Counted from the first letter of the stretch, positions 37,001 through 44,797 are shown. The stretch is 64,000 bases of DNA from JACPUW01 sp049115495 (GCA_049115495.1 JAGDZV010000002.1:496001-560000), one strand, 5' to 3'. Notes: generated by a model from the sequence alone, not told the origin. Numbers and translations are program-made.

Positions 37001-38704
37001 AGGTATAAAACTATTCCCCGTTTTCTTTTCAAGCACGTATCTGAATGGTCCGTCGCCGTAGCTATTCCAATTAAAACGTAAACTGTTATCGTTAATTTCT
37101 GAGTAACTAAGTCCAACGGTGGTCAAACTATCAGACCTAAAACCTTCTAATCCACATGAGTTTTCAATTCTTAAATAATATTTAACGTTTGCGGCATAGG
37201 CGTCAACAACAGTGGAGTCGAAGAACCCAAGCGCCGTTGAATCGGTAAACTTTCTAATTTTATTTCGACTACCATCGGGATCGACCCTATAAACATAAAG
37301 GCCTTTAAAGAATTGTACATTCTTTAAGGTATCCCATTTCACTTCAATAATATTTTTCGAAATACGATTTAAGCAAGTAATATCTGGTGGTGTATAAATC
37401 TTTCTACCTCTTACGTAAACCGAATAAGTTCTTTGAACAGTATTACAGCCTTCATCAGCTAAATTAATGGTAAAAACGTGCGGTGATGTATATGTAATAT
37501 GATCACAAGTTGGAACCCAAAAGAATTCCTGCTCAGCGGCTTTAAAACCAGAAGTGTCATTAAATTTTGCAAAAGGTGGATTTAAAGTAGAACCAGCACC
37601 TCCAAATATGCTTCCGTTGGCCGACATGTAAACCGTATCTGAATTATCAGCCGTTTTAATGGTGAATTTTACCGTGTCAAACGGATCTACTTCAATAACT
37701 GAGTTTCCTGATTGTGTAAAATAAGGAGGCGTATTTGTAACGTTAGGGCAATTGCCGGCTACAAATTGTAAATCTCGTCTTACAGATCCCAGGTATGTGG
37801 CTTTTCTCGTAACGGGGTCAACCCTGTATTCTTCTATTTTAACAGCAATAACATAATTACCTGCTGATCTAGGGTTGGCTTTCATTTCGCCCGTTGTGGA
37901 GTTAATACTTATGGCCGAGCTTGAACTTCCAAATGGCCGTGAAACAGAATAACCACTTTGATAAATAACCTCGTCATAAGTTGTATTGTACGCTGGTGCT
38001 GTTCTAGTGCTGCTCGGTCTTGGTATTATGGGAGCGCAATTGTCTGGCGATAAAGGGGTAACCAGTTTAAAAACCAGTGAGTCGCCATCGGGGTCAAAAA
38101 CCACGTGATTAAAGCTGTTGGTAATTCCTGTACAGAAATAAGGTACTGGAACCGTCAAAAACTGCGGCGATGAGTTTTCGAATTTGTGTGGTGGTACTTC
38201 GGCGGTCCACACCATGCCAAAGGGGTTTCTGTTATTACAACTACCCGTGTTACAAGAATTATTGTTGGTGCTAGAAACACAGTTTTTTAAGTTGGTTATG
38301 TTGTAATTTCTAGCGAGTCGAAACCAGTTTACGATATAACCATCAGGTGCACTTCCCAGCACTACTGTATCTATGTAGCGTCCACTTTGTATACAAACTC
38401 CGCTAGGTGTTACACAGTTTGGTGCTTCGGGTTTTACCGTGTCAGCAGTATTATTATACAGGTTAATCGTTCTGTTGTTTATGAATATGTTTTTGGTTTT
38501 TTTGTAATAAACCCAATAGGTAATGCTTGGGTCAATAGCTGCTTGTCCGTTATTGCAATCACGATACACCAAAAAGGTAAGTTCGTAGGTGCTATCTTTA
38601 AGGTGGCGATAAGTTAGGTCACCGCCCATTAGGTGGGTTCCTTGGCTCATTTTGCCTAAAAATAAGAAGGGAATTAAAAGTAGGAGGCGAGTAATTCTAT
38701 TCAT
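31001..38704 (-). CDS. Giant FnIII-like repeat surface protein, gliding-motility-associated C-terminus (T9SS type B)
   Basis: A 2567-residue predicted secreted adhesin. The ATG at 38704 starts a signal peptide (MNRITRLLLLIPFLFLGKM); a TTG at 38719 is less likely. The N-terminus reads 'GTHLMGGDLTYRHL', a hallmark of large Bacteroidota surface proteins. From about 37.2 kb to 31.5 kb the protein holds about eleven similar units of 180-194 residues. Each unit has two FnIII-like domains and a motif like 'AxDSC' or 'AIDSCN', spaced about 540-580 bases apart. The last 90 residues are the gliding-motility-associated (CHU_C-type) domain with 'YNRWGQRIYETN' and 'GVYLYQIEII'. Related giants serve in adhesion and gliding. 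It probably forms a long flexible cell-surface rod. Confidence 0.93.
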   Translation of the reverse strand: MNRITRLLLLIPFLFLGKMSQGTHLMGGDLTYRHLKDSTYELTFLVYRDCNNGQAAIDPSITYWVYYKKTKNIFINNRTINLYNNTADTVKPEAPNCVTPSGVCIQSGRYIDTVVLGSAPDGYIVNWFRLARNYNITNLKNCVSSTNNNSCNTGSCNNRNPFGMVWTAEVPPHKFENSSPQFLTVPVPYFCTGITNSFNHVVFDPDGDSLVFKLVTPLSPDNCAPIIPRPSSTRTAPAYNTTYDEVIYQSGYSVSRPFGSSSSAISINSTTGEMKANPRSAGNYVIAVKIEEYRVDPVTRKATYLGSVRRDLQFVAGNCPNVTNTPPYFTQSGNSVIEVDPFDTVKFTIKTADNSDTVYMSANGSIFGGAGSTLNPPFAKFNDTSGFKAAEQEFFWVPTCDHITYTSPHVFTINLADEGCNTVQRTYSVYVRGRKIYTPPDITCLNRISKNIIEVKWDTLKNVQFFKGLYVYRVDPDGSRNKIRKFTDSTALGFFDSTVVDAYAANVKYYLRIENSCGLEGFRSDSLTTVGLSYSEINDNSLRFNWNSYGDGPFRYVLEKKTGNSFIPTDSTTNTTLDYSSCILNTDFRIKVVDTTKYKSCIHYSDTVSSTTIDTSPPQGAPTILNASVMDHNKVELTFRKSSSNEVNQYGIIRSTNGASFSQIATTPLNTNTIVFSDVNSVTTSNNNYCYRVIAQDSCGNAGDTSLKHCTVNLKGYDGQRASKLRWNKYRGFSIDSQFVQRFDTINQNWVNIAALGASDSTYLDQKNTLCGFTYFYRIATKEKTTGTPYIALSDSVFTLPKDSIAPSAIDVVSASNYSEDSTYVTFKKSADSDVKDYLVVSLAYNTGVLQNTDISNHALSGADTFTVLVKTPKTDSLNYCFGVLAVDSCGQNFSPNNEIHCLSFLTGQARNRSNRIEWTNYTGFLVDSFIVETKENGVWKTQSSFDRIRRNITYNNLGCNVPVEYRLKVKERNSSRVVYTNDIILTPFDTIKPSSPIVDYTTVENDTTIKFKWNKSSDDDVYKYEILVDTNGNGFGLLDSFVNDNSNTFEFFHRPINAKNDTFSYRIVAVDSCSVLNRSVNNKLQTAIQLSGEGANQENNLRWNAYKGFSVKEYEIETFDDDNSQWSTLQTLSATSTSFIHENLYCFDTIIYRIKALDNNSSEFSYSDTIRLKPFDTISPIPPVINYVSVIAQNEIDISWARSQSDDANKYVLFRRSENTNYVVVDTFLNTLSYTDQVSTDSIWTYALIAIDSCTENSSYYKSASESTMLLTDAQIGCEDKLLLTWSPYNDFENGLSGYEVYRSINGNNEVRIAQLNNTTTNYTDNVSQHLDYTYRIKAIEVGGANESYSQIIEANTYKTAVPRVLTASVQESRTVNGEVEIYWKKQEGTAQIEYSRLYYKNTSSINYTLLQDNLSLSDSTYTHSGINTKTETHQYFLVNVDSCGTSSDTLSIHKTIDMQFGYGQLEHNLSWNQYEGFNVEQYNLQQFLGGSFVNIDTVDANNPTFRRFPAPCNTPIIYRIAAEDIDGYQAYSDTTMGTAIDLTVPDAPEIRNITISENKSIEIDFVGVDSLDTYGFAIEKSKNGSAYLTQGIILFTGQKQVSNYSDTAKLDSNRFAYKVVALDSCLNANASTIFKPIALKGNAGNFENHLAWHPFVGYAVDSYIVEYQIAPYDEDDDWLLAGSSNPGDTQLTHTNIGCNQELVYRIRAEQTGNNTIATISNHLNLTPFDTISPSKPLFYSASAIDDKQLELNWAFDVDSDIKYFTIEKLINGSWNSIDTVIRANSIIDSVLNATDSIYTYRINAIDSCNNQHISPYSDTITNFIFNIGLDTCDATTYIDWNKPEGLLDGISSYYISRSVDGRPFRIIDTVLAPGLTFADTNVVSGSSYSYRIIASNDAIMQSSQTDSISFIQKVRPKPLAPSLVSTSVTATGDIGGTVELTWNKVRIKQDPYVTGYRVYGADTILPNYNLIASLNSRNDTSYTHTTANLTKYNYYRIVAVNTCDANGDSSLLTSPIQLDVENLNLSSNLTWSEYFGFDVSEYKIFSSIDGATFNQIGTVSGNSFAFRDSTVGCGESINFRVEAVSTKGFLASSDIENVIGFDTTLPQTTTMQLVTVKSNDIEISWNPSRSKDAKFYTIEYKRFNDNVWDTLLDQTTALTYSTNALPIPVNNPWQFRIGVTDSCGNSQPVPSKDHHLVAIEASKEGSATQVKWMNYKGWQVDSFEIVRDGNKIAAVSTNGARFDSVFVYMDSAMNCDSTIYDYQVKAISNAVGLISESNNDTTIGIDRSIEATVQLQSASVLLDNSGVRLSWTKNGLSDLKYYQILRKAASQDNYSIVKRVDASNQSTIDTISMNDSKYYCYKIAAEDNCKNEGVLSNEACPMVITGGNLLRANSVKWNAYSIWKDSVDRYEVYRGTDSINLFYLDEFDSRIRAFVDTNLNDTFMTNCYRVRAVEKQGETNNTAWSTTFCITQEPLIYIPTAFTPELSEGTNDFFGPKGAFVPNSYSMKIYNRWGQRIYETNQGIPWNGKFIDNSFVPVGVYLYQIEIITSNGESYTRTGNVKIIR

Positions 38705-38797
38705 AGGAAAGTTAAACAAATCAACACGTTAGTACAATATTCAAATGTATGACGGTTTGAATTTAGATAAAGTTGTATTTGTGGTTGTTAAGCTTTT

Positions 38798-39772
38798 TTA
38801 TTGGTGATTATTTATAAGCAGGTGCTCATGGTTTCTAGCAGAAATCCAACTACCGCAATTCAAAACCAAATTGATGGAAGAATTATCTATACTTTTAAGC
38901 TGATTTTTCACAGTGAAAAAATGTTTGGCAGTATAGGTGATGTCTATCGGAAATCCTAGTTCATTCATCATTTTTAGCCACTCTGCTCTAATAGTAGAAT
39001 TAATGCTGCCAAATGATTTAGATGTGGTTGGTCGTATAAATTTAAACTGCTTTTTATTTATGCTTACTCTTTTACCAAATCTCTTATTGAATTTTGTAAT
39101 CAGGTCTAAAGCTGTGGAAAAGAACTCCTCTTCGTTACCAGCTATCAATGTGATAAAATATTTTGGAAACTGACCATCTAAACTCAATGCGATGTAGGTA
39201 GAAATTGCTGTAATTCCTGTTCCTGAATCAACGAAGATGTTGTCAAATTTTACATTATTATTTTCTTGGTGGTGGATGATTTCTTTACCGAGACTTAGCA
39301 AACCTGGAATAGATTCTATTTGGCATGCACCTTCCTTAATCACAAAAATAGCTTCACAGTTTAGCTGTTCTTTATAGTATGTTTCATTTTCACCATTTGT
39401 AGAATCAACTTTAAGAATGTCTGTATTTAAAATCTGCTTAATCCAAGGTGCATTTCCTAAGTTTTCAGACTTTGAATCTGGTAAGGCTAATATTGTTTTT
39501 TGACCACTTGAGTTCAATAAGGCTGTTATTCCAAGAACGTTATTGGAATTTAAACTACCTTCTACTACAATAATGCTTGGTTTTTTTTTCTTAATCTCAA
39601 AGTACAACGACGCAAATTTTCTCGCTTTACTTCCTCCAATGCCAATTCCCAATTCATCATCACGTTTCATGTAAACCGAATTGTGATTAAAATAAGTGCT
39701 TATTTGATGGATTCTACTATGTTGGATAAGCTCTAAAGAACAATTTTGTTCTATTATTTGGTCTATGGTCAT
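38798..39772 (-). CDS. PLP-dependent enzyme of the ACC deaminase / D-cysteine desulfhydrase family
   Basis: A 324-residue fold-type II PLP enzyme. The ATG at 39772 gives the start MTIDQIIEQ. The motif 'IGIGGSKARKFASL' holds Lys49, the expected PLP lysine (ACC deaminases have GGNK). 'VVEGSLNSNNVLGIT' and 'IFVDSGTGITAIST' fit the PLP-phosphate and glycine-rich binding regions. Family members are ACC deaminase (cleaves the ethylene precursor) and D-cysteine desulfhydrase. The sequence is divergent and the substrate cannot be chosen. A strong hairpin lies 16 bases upstream of the start, in the leader. The gene is divergent from the esterase-like gene. Confidence 0.82.
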   Translation of the reverse strand: MTIDQIIEQNCSLELIQHSRIHQISTYFNHNSVYMKRDDELGIGIGGSKARKFASLYFEIKKKKPSIIVVEGSLNSNNVLGITALLNSSGQKTILALPDSKSENLGNAPWIKQILNTDILKVDSTNGENETYYKEQLNCEAIFVIKEGACQIESIPGLLSLGKEIIHHQENNNVKFDNIFVDSGTGITAISTYIALSLDGQFPKYFITLIAGNEEEFFSTALDLITKFNKRFGKRVSINKKQFKFIRPTTSKSFGSINSTIRAEWLKMMNELGFPIDITYTAKHFFTVKNQLKSIDNSSINLVLNCGSWISARNHEHLLINNHQ

Positions 39773-39787
39773 AGTCAAAAATAAGAA

Positions 39788-39810
39788 AGCCCGACAGGGG
39801 ATGTCGGGCT
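39788..39810 (-). terminator. Terminator-like hairpin in the leader of the PLP enzyme gene
   Basis: On the minus strand, AGCCCGACA and TGTCGGGCT form a perfect 9-base stem around a short loop, followed by TTCTTATTTTT. This looks like an intrinsic terminator, but it lies only 16 bases before the ATG at 39772. It could end a small upstream RNA, or act as an attenuator; see findings. Confidence 0.6.
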
Positions 39811-40009
39811 TCGTGCTTGGGTTTAGTTTAGGGACTTATGTATGACTCTATTTCTAGAATCACTTGCAAGGTCATTTAAGGTGTTGTAACAGACAAATTT
39901 TTTAGATTAAAGCGTCACTTTATTCAAGTAAGTGCATGTTTTAATCGTTGTATAAAACTTCATGTACTAAATACTGTTTCATTCATAAGTAATAAATCAA
40001 CTTTGTCTT

Positions 40010-40786
40010 ATGATACTTAATTACAAAGTTTTCGGTGATGAAAATACCGATGTTTTAATGATTTTGCATGGCTTGTTTGGTATGTTGGATAATTGGACAA
40101 CATTGGCCAAAAAATTCGCCAAGAAGTATAAAGTCTATGCTATTGATTTAAGAAATCATGGAAAGTCGCCGCATAGCGATGTTATGAGCTATGAAAGTAT
40201 GTCAGAAGATTTAAAGGAGTTTATGGAAGCTGAAGGTATTTATACCGCCAATATTATCGGGCATTCGATGGGCGGAAAAGCACTAATGACCTTTGGTAAT
40301 ATGTATCCAGAACATATAGAAAGAATGATAGTGGTTGATATTGCACCAAAGGCTTACGAGCCCAAGCATAATGAAATAATTGAAGCGCTTACTAAGTTAC
40401 CATTAAATAAAATGAGCACAAGAGATGAAGCAGAATATTGGTTGTCTCAAAGAATTGAACAAGCCAGTGTAAGGCTCTTTTTGCTAAAAAATCTATTAAG
40501 AACTAAAAATGGATTTCAATGGAAAATGAACTTACCCGTTATAATTAAATTCTATCAAGAAATAATTGGGAGTATAAACATTGATAACGGATTCGAACGG
40601 CCCATTTTAATGGTATATGGCGGTAGTTCAGATTACTTAAACGAAGATGACATTGAAGAGTTAGACTTAGTTTATGATAATGTAAAGTTTGAACAAGTAG
40701 AAGGCACAGGTCATTGGGTACATGCTGAGAAGCCTAATGAGTTTTTTGAATTGGTCAGTAATTTTTTAGAGTCAGAGCTTTATTAG
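40010..40786 (+). CDS. Alpha/beta-hydrolase (YbfF-like esterase)
   Basis: A 258-residue alpha/beta-hydrolase. The nucleophile elbow is GHSMGG, and the oxyanion region reads 'HGLFGMLDNWTTLAKKF' with the family marker 'DLRNHGKSPHS'. The catalytic Asp should lie in 'LMVYGGSSDYL' and the His in 'EGTGHWVHAE'. The overall layout and 'HGLFG...NW' start match E. coli YbfF (an acyl-esterase) well. No signal peptide. Its natural substrate is not known. Its 3' end overlaps the convergent DUF2911 gene by 4 bases. A CAACTTTG sequence just before the start is a near match to the promoter box. Confidence 0.88.
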   Translation: MILNYKVFGDENTDVLMILHGLFGMLDNWTTLAKKFAKKYKVYAIDLRNHGKSPHSDVMSYESMSEDLKEFMEAEGIYTANIIGHSMGGKALMTFGNMYPEHIERMIVVDIAPKAYEPKHNEIIEALTKLPLNKMSTRDEAEYWLSQRIEQASVRLFLLKNLLRTKNGFQWKMNLPVIIKFYQEIIGSINIDNGFERPILMVYGGSSDYLNEDDIEELDLVYDNVKFEQVEGTGHWVHAEKPNEFFELVSNFLESELY

Positions 40787-41397
40787 TTTGACCTAACAGT
40801 AAATTCAAAGCCTCGTTTTGCCCAAACAAAAGAAACATCAACTTGATTGGCCTTGCCTTCAAGATCAAAATTCATACTTTCACTATATGGCTTATCAACG
40901 GCCTTAACATCAAACCTCACTACGTCTTGATTTTCATCATATTCATAGGCGCCCCATTGGTCAACCACGGCATTTAGAATAATGGTAAATCCATTTTCAT
41001 TTGGTATTGAAAATAAACTGTATGATCCTGCACCTACTTCTATATTGTCTATTTTTACTTTATCACTAAATTCAATAATTGTAGCTTCATTAGCACCTGT
41101 TCTCCACACGGTATTATAGGGAACTAGGCTATCCCAAATCATCCTTTTTTTGGCAAATGGTGAGCTATAATGTATTGCCATTTGTATACCATTTTCACTT
41201 TCAGCAATTACTGACTTTGGCGGGCTTACTCTTTTGTTCAGTTCTTCGGCATTTGCCCATGCTTTATTTGTAGAATTAACTAAAAAAGGGTGTGTTTCTG
41301 ATTCTGAAATCACGTTGGTTTCAGTTGTCTGATTGGTTTCTTTACAGGCGCTAAGTATCAATATTGAGATTGATGCAACTAGGATTAGTTTATTCAT
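40783..41397 (-). CDS. DUF2911-family lipoprotein
   Basis: A 204-residue lipoprotein with lipobox ending at Cys18 (LILSAC). The DUF2911 signature is clear: 'MAIHYSSPFAKKRMIWDSLVPYNTVWRTGANEATII', 'KIDNIEVGAGSYSLFSIPNE' and 'WTIILN'-like 'FTIILNAVVDQWGAYEY'. DUF2911 proteins are widespread in Bacteroidota, often with a short lipoprotein signal; their biochemical function is unknown. A short Thr/Ser/Glu-rich linker (QTTETNVISESETHP) follows the Cys. The gene converges on the esterase gene, overlapping by 4 bases. Confidence 0.88.
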   Translation of the reverse strand: MNKLILVASISILILSACKETNQTTETNVISESETHPFLVNSTNKAWANAEELNKRVSPPKSVIAESENGIQMAIHYSSPFAKKRMIWDSLVPYNTVWRTGANEATIIEFSDKVKIDNIEVGAGSYSLFSIPNENGFTIILNAVVDQWGAYEYDENQDVVRFDVKAVDKPYSESMNFDLEGKANQVDVSFVWAKRGFEFTVRSN

Positions 41398-41452
41398 GAC
41401 CCAAAATTAGAGGTAAATTAATGTATTAGCTCACTTAAAAATGCCATTCAAT

Positions 41453-41460
41453 TAAATTTG
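41453..41460 (+). promoter_or_regulatory. TAnnTTTG -7 box for prfC
   Basis: TAAATTTG matches the Bacteroidota -7 box exactly and lies 17 bases upstream of the prfC start codon. A good -33 TTG is not seen. If used, the leader would be only a few bases long. Confidence 0.45.
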
Positions 41461-41476
41461 CGCCCCAATTTCCATT

Positions 41477-43045
41477 ATGTCATTACAATCTGAAATTAAT
41501 AGGCGAAGAACTTTTGCAGTTATAGCCCATCCTGATGCTGGTAAAACTACTTTAACAGAAAAGTTATTGCTTTTTGGAGGTGCAATTCAAGTAGCAGGAG
41601 CTGTTAAAAGTAACAAGATAAAAAAAACAGCCACCTCAGATTTCATGGAAATTGAGAAACAAAGGGGAATCTCAGTGGCAACCTCAGTTATGGGGTTTGA
41701 ATATGAAGGGCTAAAAATTAACATACTCGATACTCCAGGTCACCAAGATTTTGCTGAAGATACATACAGAACGCTTACAGCGGTAGATAGTGTTATTGTT
41801 GTTATTGACGTAGCAAAGGGAGTTGAGCCGCAAACCGAAAAGCTTGTGAAGGTTTGCAGAATGCGAGATACACCCATTATTGTTTTTATAAACAAGCTAG
41901 ATAGGGTAGGAAAAGATGCATTTGACCTTTTAGATGAAGTTGAAGAGAAGCTAGGTTTAACTGTTAGGCCACTTAGTTGGCCTATAGGCATGGGGCCAGA
42001 TTTTCTTGGGGTTTACAATCTCTTTGAAAATAATCTAGTACTCTACGAACCCAATAGTAAAGAATCGAATAAGGTAGAAATAACCGATCTTAACGATGAA
42101 AATGTAGATGCACTTTTAGGCAATCAGGCGGATGAACTAAGGGAAGAAGTAGATTTAATTAATGGTGTTTACGATGAGTTTGATCAAGAAGAATATTTAA
42201 ACGGCAAAATTTCGCCAATATTCTTTGGTAGTGCGGTAAACAATTTTGGTGTAAAAGAGCTGCTAAATTGCTTCATAAATATAGCCCCTACGCCGCGCCC
42301 AACAAACACAGAAGAAAGACAGGTGAATCCTATTGAAAACAAGTTCACGGGTTTTGTTTTTAAGATTCATGCCAATATGGACCCAAAGCACAGGGATAGG
42401 TTGGCATTTTTACGAATTAATAGCGGGGTTTTTCAGAGAAATACCAACTATCTGCATGTAAGATCAAAGAAAAAGTTGAAGTTTAGTAGCCCAACCGCGT
42501 TTATGGCCGACAAAAAGGATGTGGTTGAAGAGGCTTTTCCTGGTGATATTATTGGATTACATGATACGGGAACTTTTGTTATTGGTGATACACTTACAGA
42601 AGGCGAAACACTAACATTTAGGGGGATTCCAAGCTTTTCGCCTGAAATGTTTAAATATGTAGAGAACGGAGATCCAATGAAATCCAAACAATTGGCAAAA
42701 GGTATTGACCAGTTGATGGATGAAGGGGTTGCGCAATTATTTATTACGGCCACTGGGAGGAAAATTATTGGAACAGTAGGTCAGCTTCAATTTGAAGTGA
42801 TTGAATACCGATTAAAACATGAATATGGCGCCACCTGTATTTGGGAACCCTTATCAATGTATAAGGCATGCTGGATAACAAGTGATGATAAATCTAAACT
42901 TGAAGAGTTCAAAAAAGTAAATGGCCAGTTTATGGCAAAAGATAAACACCAAAGAGATGTTTATATGGCAAACTCGCAGTTTAGATTAAATATGGAAAGG
43001 CAAAATTTCCCAGAAATCAATTTTCATTTTACAAGCGAATTTTAA
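41477..43045 (+). CDS. prfC: Peptide chain release factor 3
   Basis: A 522-residue GTPase (E. coli RF3 has 529) that recycles RF1/RF2 after translation termination. G motifs: G1 'AHPDAGKTTLTEK', switch region 'EKQRGISV', G3 'DTPGHQDF', G4 'NKLD' and the G5 'GSAV' region. The RF3-specific C-terminal block 'VGQLQFEVIEYRLKHEYGA' distinguishes it from EF-G and EF-Tu. It is a monocistronic housekeeping gene. The end overlaps the convergent MtfA-like gene by 4 bases, so neither has room for a terminator. Confidence 0.97.
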   Translation: MSLQSEINRRRTFAVIAHPDAGKTTLTEKLLLFGGAIQVAGAVKSNKIKKTATSDFMEIEKQRGISVATSVMGFEYEGLKINILDTPGHQDFAEDTYRTLTAVDSVIVVIDVAKGVEPQTEKLVKVCRMRDTPIIVFINKLDRVGKDAFDLLDEVEEKLGLTVRPLSWPIGMGPDFLGVYNLFENNLVLYEPNSKESNKVEITDLNDENVDALLGNQADELREEVDLINGVYDEFDQEEYLNGKISPIFFGSAVNNFGVKELLNCFINIAPTPRPTNTEERQVNPIENKFTGFVFKIHANMDPKHRDRLAFLRINSGVFQRNTNYLHVRSKKKLKFSSPTAFMADKKDVVEEAFPGDIIGLHDTGTFVIGDTLTEGETLTFRGIPSFSPEMFKYVENGDPMKSKQLAKGIDQLMDEGVAQLFITATGRKIIGTVGQLQFEVIEYRLKHEYGATCIWEPLSMYKACWITSDDKSKLEEFKKVNGQFMAKDKHQRDVYMANSQFRLNMERQNFPEINFHFTSEF

Positions 43046-43854
43046 ACGAAAAATTGAGCAGGGTCTTGGTTGTAAATTTTTGTCATTAATTCATAAAGCT
43101 CCTTATGTTTAGCCTTAAAATCAACAGGTTGCTCAAAAAAGTGTTCTGTTGAAACTGCGAAAAATTCATTTTCGTTTGTACTTCCATAGGCCCTTATGAA
43201 ATGATCTGGGTTCAATTTCATTTGAGGTATTTCAAGCTCTGCCAGCCTATTCCATTCCTGTAAGAGCCTTGGGTCTATAAAAAGGTAATGTTTGTTTTTG
43301 ATGAAATTTTCAAAATATACCGCATGAGCAAATTCATGAATTGCAACGTTTACTCCATCATATCTGTCAATAATTCCTTCGGTAAAACTGCTCCATGCAA
43401 TTGTAATTGAACCTCTTAAGTCAACTTCGCCTTTGTGATAATTTTTCGTGATTTTCGAGTAGTAGTCCTTTGGGAATATTCTGATAAACCTAAAATGCGG
43501 GAGAACAAATTTTTTCAACCCAAATGTAATTTTTATAGCCTCAGCACATAAAAGAGCTTTCATGGCTCCAAAAAGTTCTAGCCCATCATAGGCAATAAAT
43601 CTTTTGTTCGCCATAAAATAGGCCAACCTATTTCTAAACTCTTGTTGTGCTTCACTATTTAAATTAGCATAATAAGGGAAATGCAACTCTAAAGCTTCAA
43701 TTTCCGATTGGGTTAAATGAAATCTTTTTGTTTTCAGGCCAAAAGTGGCCGCAGTGTCTTGGTCTCTTACTACATGTCTAAAAAATAAAAATGCAATAGA
43801 TATAATTGTGAGATAGAAAATAGGGCGATTTGATTTTTTAAAATTAGACGAAAT
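43042..43854 (-). CDS. MtfA-like zinc peptidase (M90) with no normal start codon
   Basis: A metallopeptidase of the MtfA/M90 group: the zinc motif is HEFAH ('VAIHEFAHAVYFE'), preceded by 'GEVDLRGSITIAW'. The recognised domain begins about 'SEIEALELHFPYYANLNSE', upstream of the TTG at 43686. In frame above it lies an obvious transmembrane helix (PIFYLTIISIAFLFF). The frame is open from 43878 downward, yet has no ATG, GTG or TTG before 43686. I therefore place the start at an ATT (43854), giving about 270 residues; 43686 would lose the anchor. An alternative is a single-base error in an A6 run. In E. coli MtfA binds the Mlc repressor; here the partner is unknown. Confidence 0.75.
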   Translation of the reverse strand: MSSNFKKSNRPIFYLTIISIAFLFFRHVVRDQDTAATFGLKTKRFHLTQSEIEALELHFPYYANLNSEAQQEFRNRLAYFMANKRFIAYDGLELFGAMKALLCAEAIKITFGLKKFVLPHFRFIRIFPKDYYSKITKNYHKGEVDLRGSITIAWSSFTEGIIDRYDGVNVAIHEFAHAVYFENFIKNKHYLFIDPRLLQEWNRLAELEIPQMKLNPDHFIRAYGSTNENEFFAVSTEHFFEQPVDFKAKHKELYELMTKIYNQDPAQFFV

Positions 43855-43920
43855 TGTTGCGGCAAATGTATCATGTGCCTAATATTGAAGTGTTTTTAAA
43901 ACAAAAAAAGAAAACTACAA

Positions 43921-44325
43921 ATGGCTGCTATTAATAAGGTATACTTGGTTGACGATGATGAAATAAACAATTTCATTTGTACAAATATTTTGAGAAAAAT
44001 TAGCTTCTGCGATGATGTAGTAGCTTATGAAAGTGGAACCGAAGCTATAGACGCACTAAAAGATGCCATAAACAATGGGCAAAACGATATTCCTGATGTT
44101 ATTTTTCTCGATATAAATATGCCTATTATGAATGGTTGGGATTTTTTGGAAGAATTCAAGGGGTTAAAGTCGCAAATTGAAAAGAAAGTATCTTTATTCA
44201 TGCTTTCTTCTTCAATCTATCAGGCCGATGTTGAAAAATCCAAGCAATATGATGACGTAGTTGATTTTGTAACCAAGCCTTTAAATGCAGATGTATTAAA
44301 TGATATTAAGAACAAGTATTTTTAG
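43921..44325 (+). CDS. Single-domain CheY-like response regulator
   Basis: A 134-residue stand-alone receiver domain. It carries the acidic cluster 'LVDDDEINNFI', the phospho-acceptor Asp in 'IFLDINMPIMNGWDF' and the conserved lysine in 'VTKPLN'. No output domain is present, so it acts by protein contact, often in Bacteroidota as a phospho-relay partner for hybrid kinases. No kinase lies nearby. It overlaps the following lipoprotein gene by 26 bases, hinting at coupling. Confidence 0.92.
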   Translation: MAAINKVYLVDDDEINNFICTNILRKISFCDDVVAYESGTEAIDALKDAINNGQNDIPDVIFLDINMPIMNGWDFLEEFKGLKSQIEKKVSLFMLSSSIYQADVEKSKQYDDVVDFVTKPLNADVLNDIKNKYF

Positions 44326-44773
44326 ATTTTTTGTAGTTCTATTTTCTTTTTCATTTTTCCTAATTATTCAGAGTTGCGGCGGTGCCTGTGCAGGGAACTG
44401 TGGCAACGGCGAATGCGAACAAGGAGTTTGTGTGTGTGATGAAGGATGGGAAGGCACAACCTGTAATACGAGTTGGTCTGAGAAATTTATCGGTTCATAC
44501 GAGGGCAAAGACTGCTACGACTCAGGTGTTGTGAGATATACTATTAATCAAACCAACCGTCCTGATAGCATCATTTTCGACAATCAATTTCATGCAATTG
44601 TTAAGGATGGAGATAATCTGATTTTTCCGGAACAAGAAGCCAATACCGATGGTGTTGATTTTATATTCTCAGGCACAGGTAATATTACAAGTAGCGGCGT
44701 AGATATGCAGTTATTTTCAAAATACCCAACTTTTGAAATCAAGTGTGAGCTTTCGCTTGAAAGAACCAATTAG
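44300..44773 (+). CDS. EGF-like-domain lipoprotein
   Basis: A 157-residue lipoprotein whose signal peptide ends at Cys26 (FLIIQSC). A short EGF-like module follows: 'CAGNCGNGECEQGVCVCDEGWEGTTC', with six or more cysteines in the typical C-x-x-C pattern. The rest ('RYTINQTNRPDSIIFDNQFHAIVKDG' and on) has no recognised fold but looks like a small beta domain. It begins 26 bases inside the receiver gene in another frame. Similar short lipoproteins with EGF-like modules are frequent in marine Bacteroidota. The role is unknown; a surface-binding role is possible. Confidence 0.75.
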   Translation: MILRTSIFRFFVVLFSFSFFLIIQSCGGACAGNCGNGECEQGVCVCDEGWEGTTCNTSWSEKFIGSYEGKDCYDSGVVRYTINQTNRPDSIIFDNQFHAIVKDGDNLIFPEQEANTDGVDFIFSGTGNITSSGVDMQLFSKYPTFEIKCELSLERTN

Positions 44774-44797
44774 GTGTAATTAACATGAAATAAAACC

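Noticed and set aside
31001..38704. Giant gene as a tandem recent duplication
   Set aside because: The units are regular at protein level but show no long identical DNA, so they are not recent copies.
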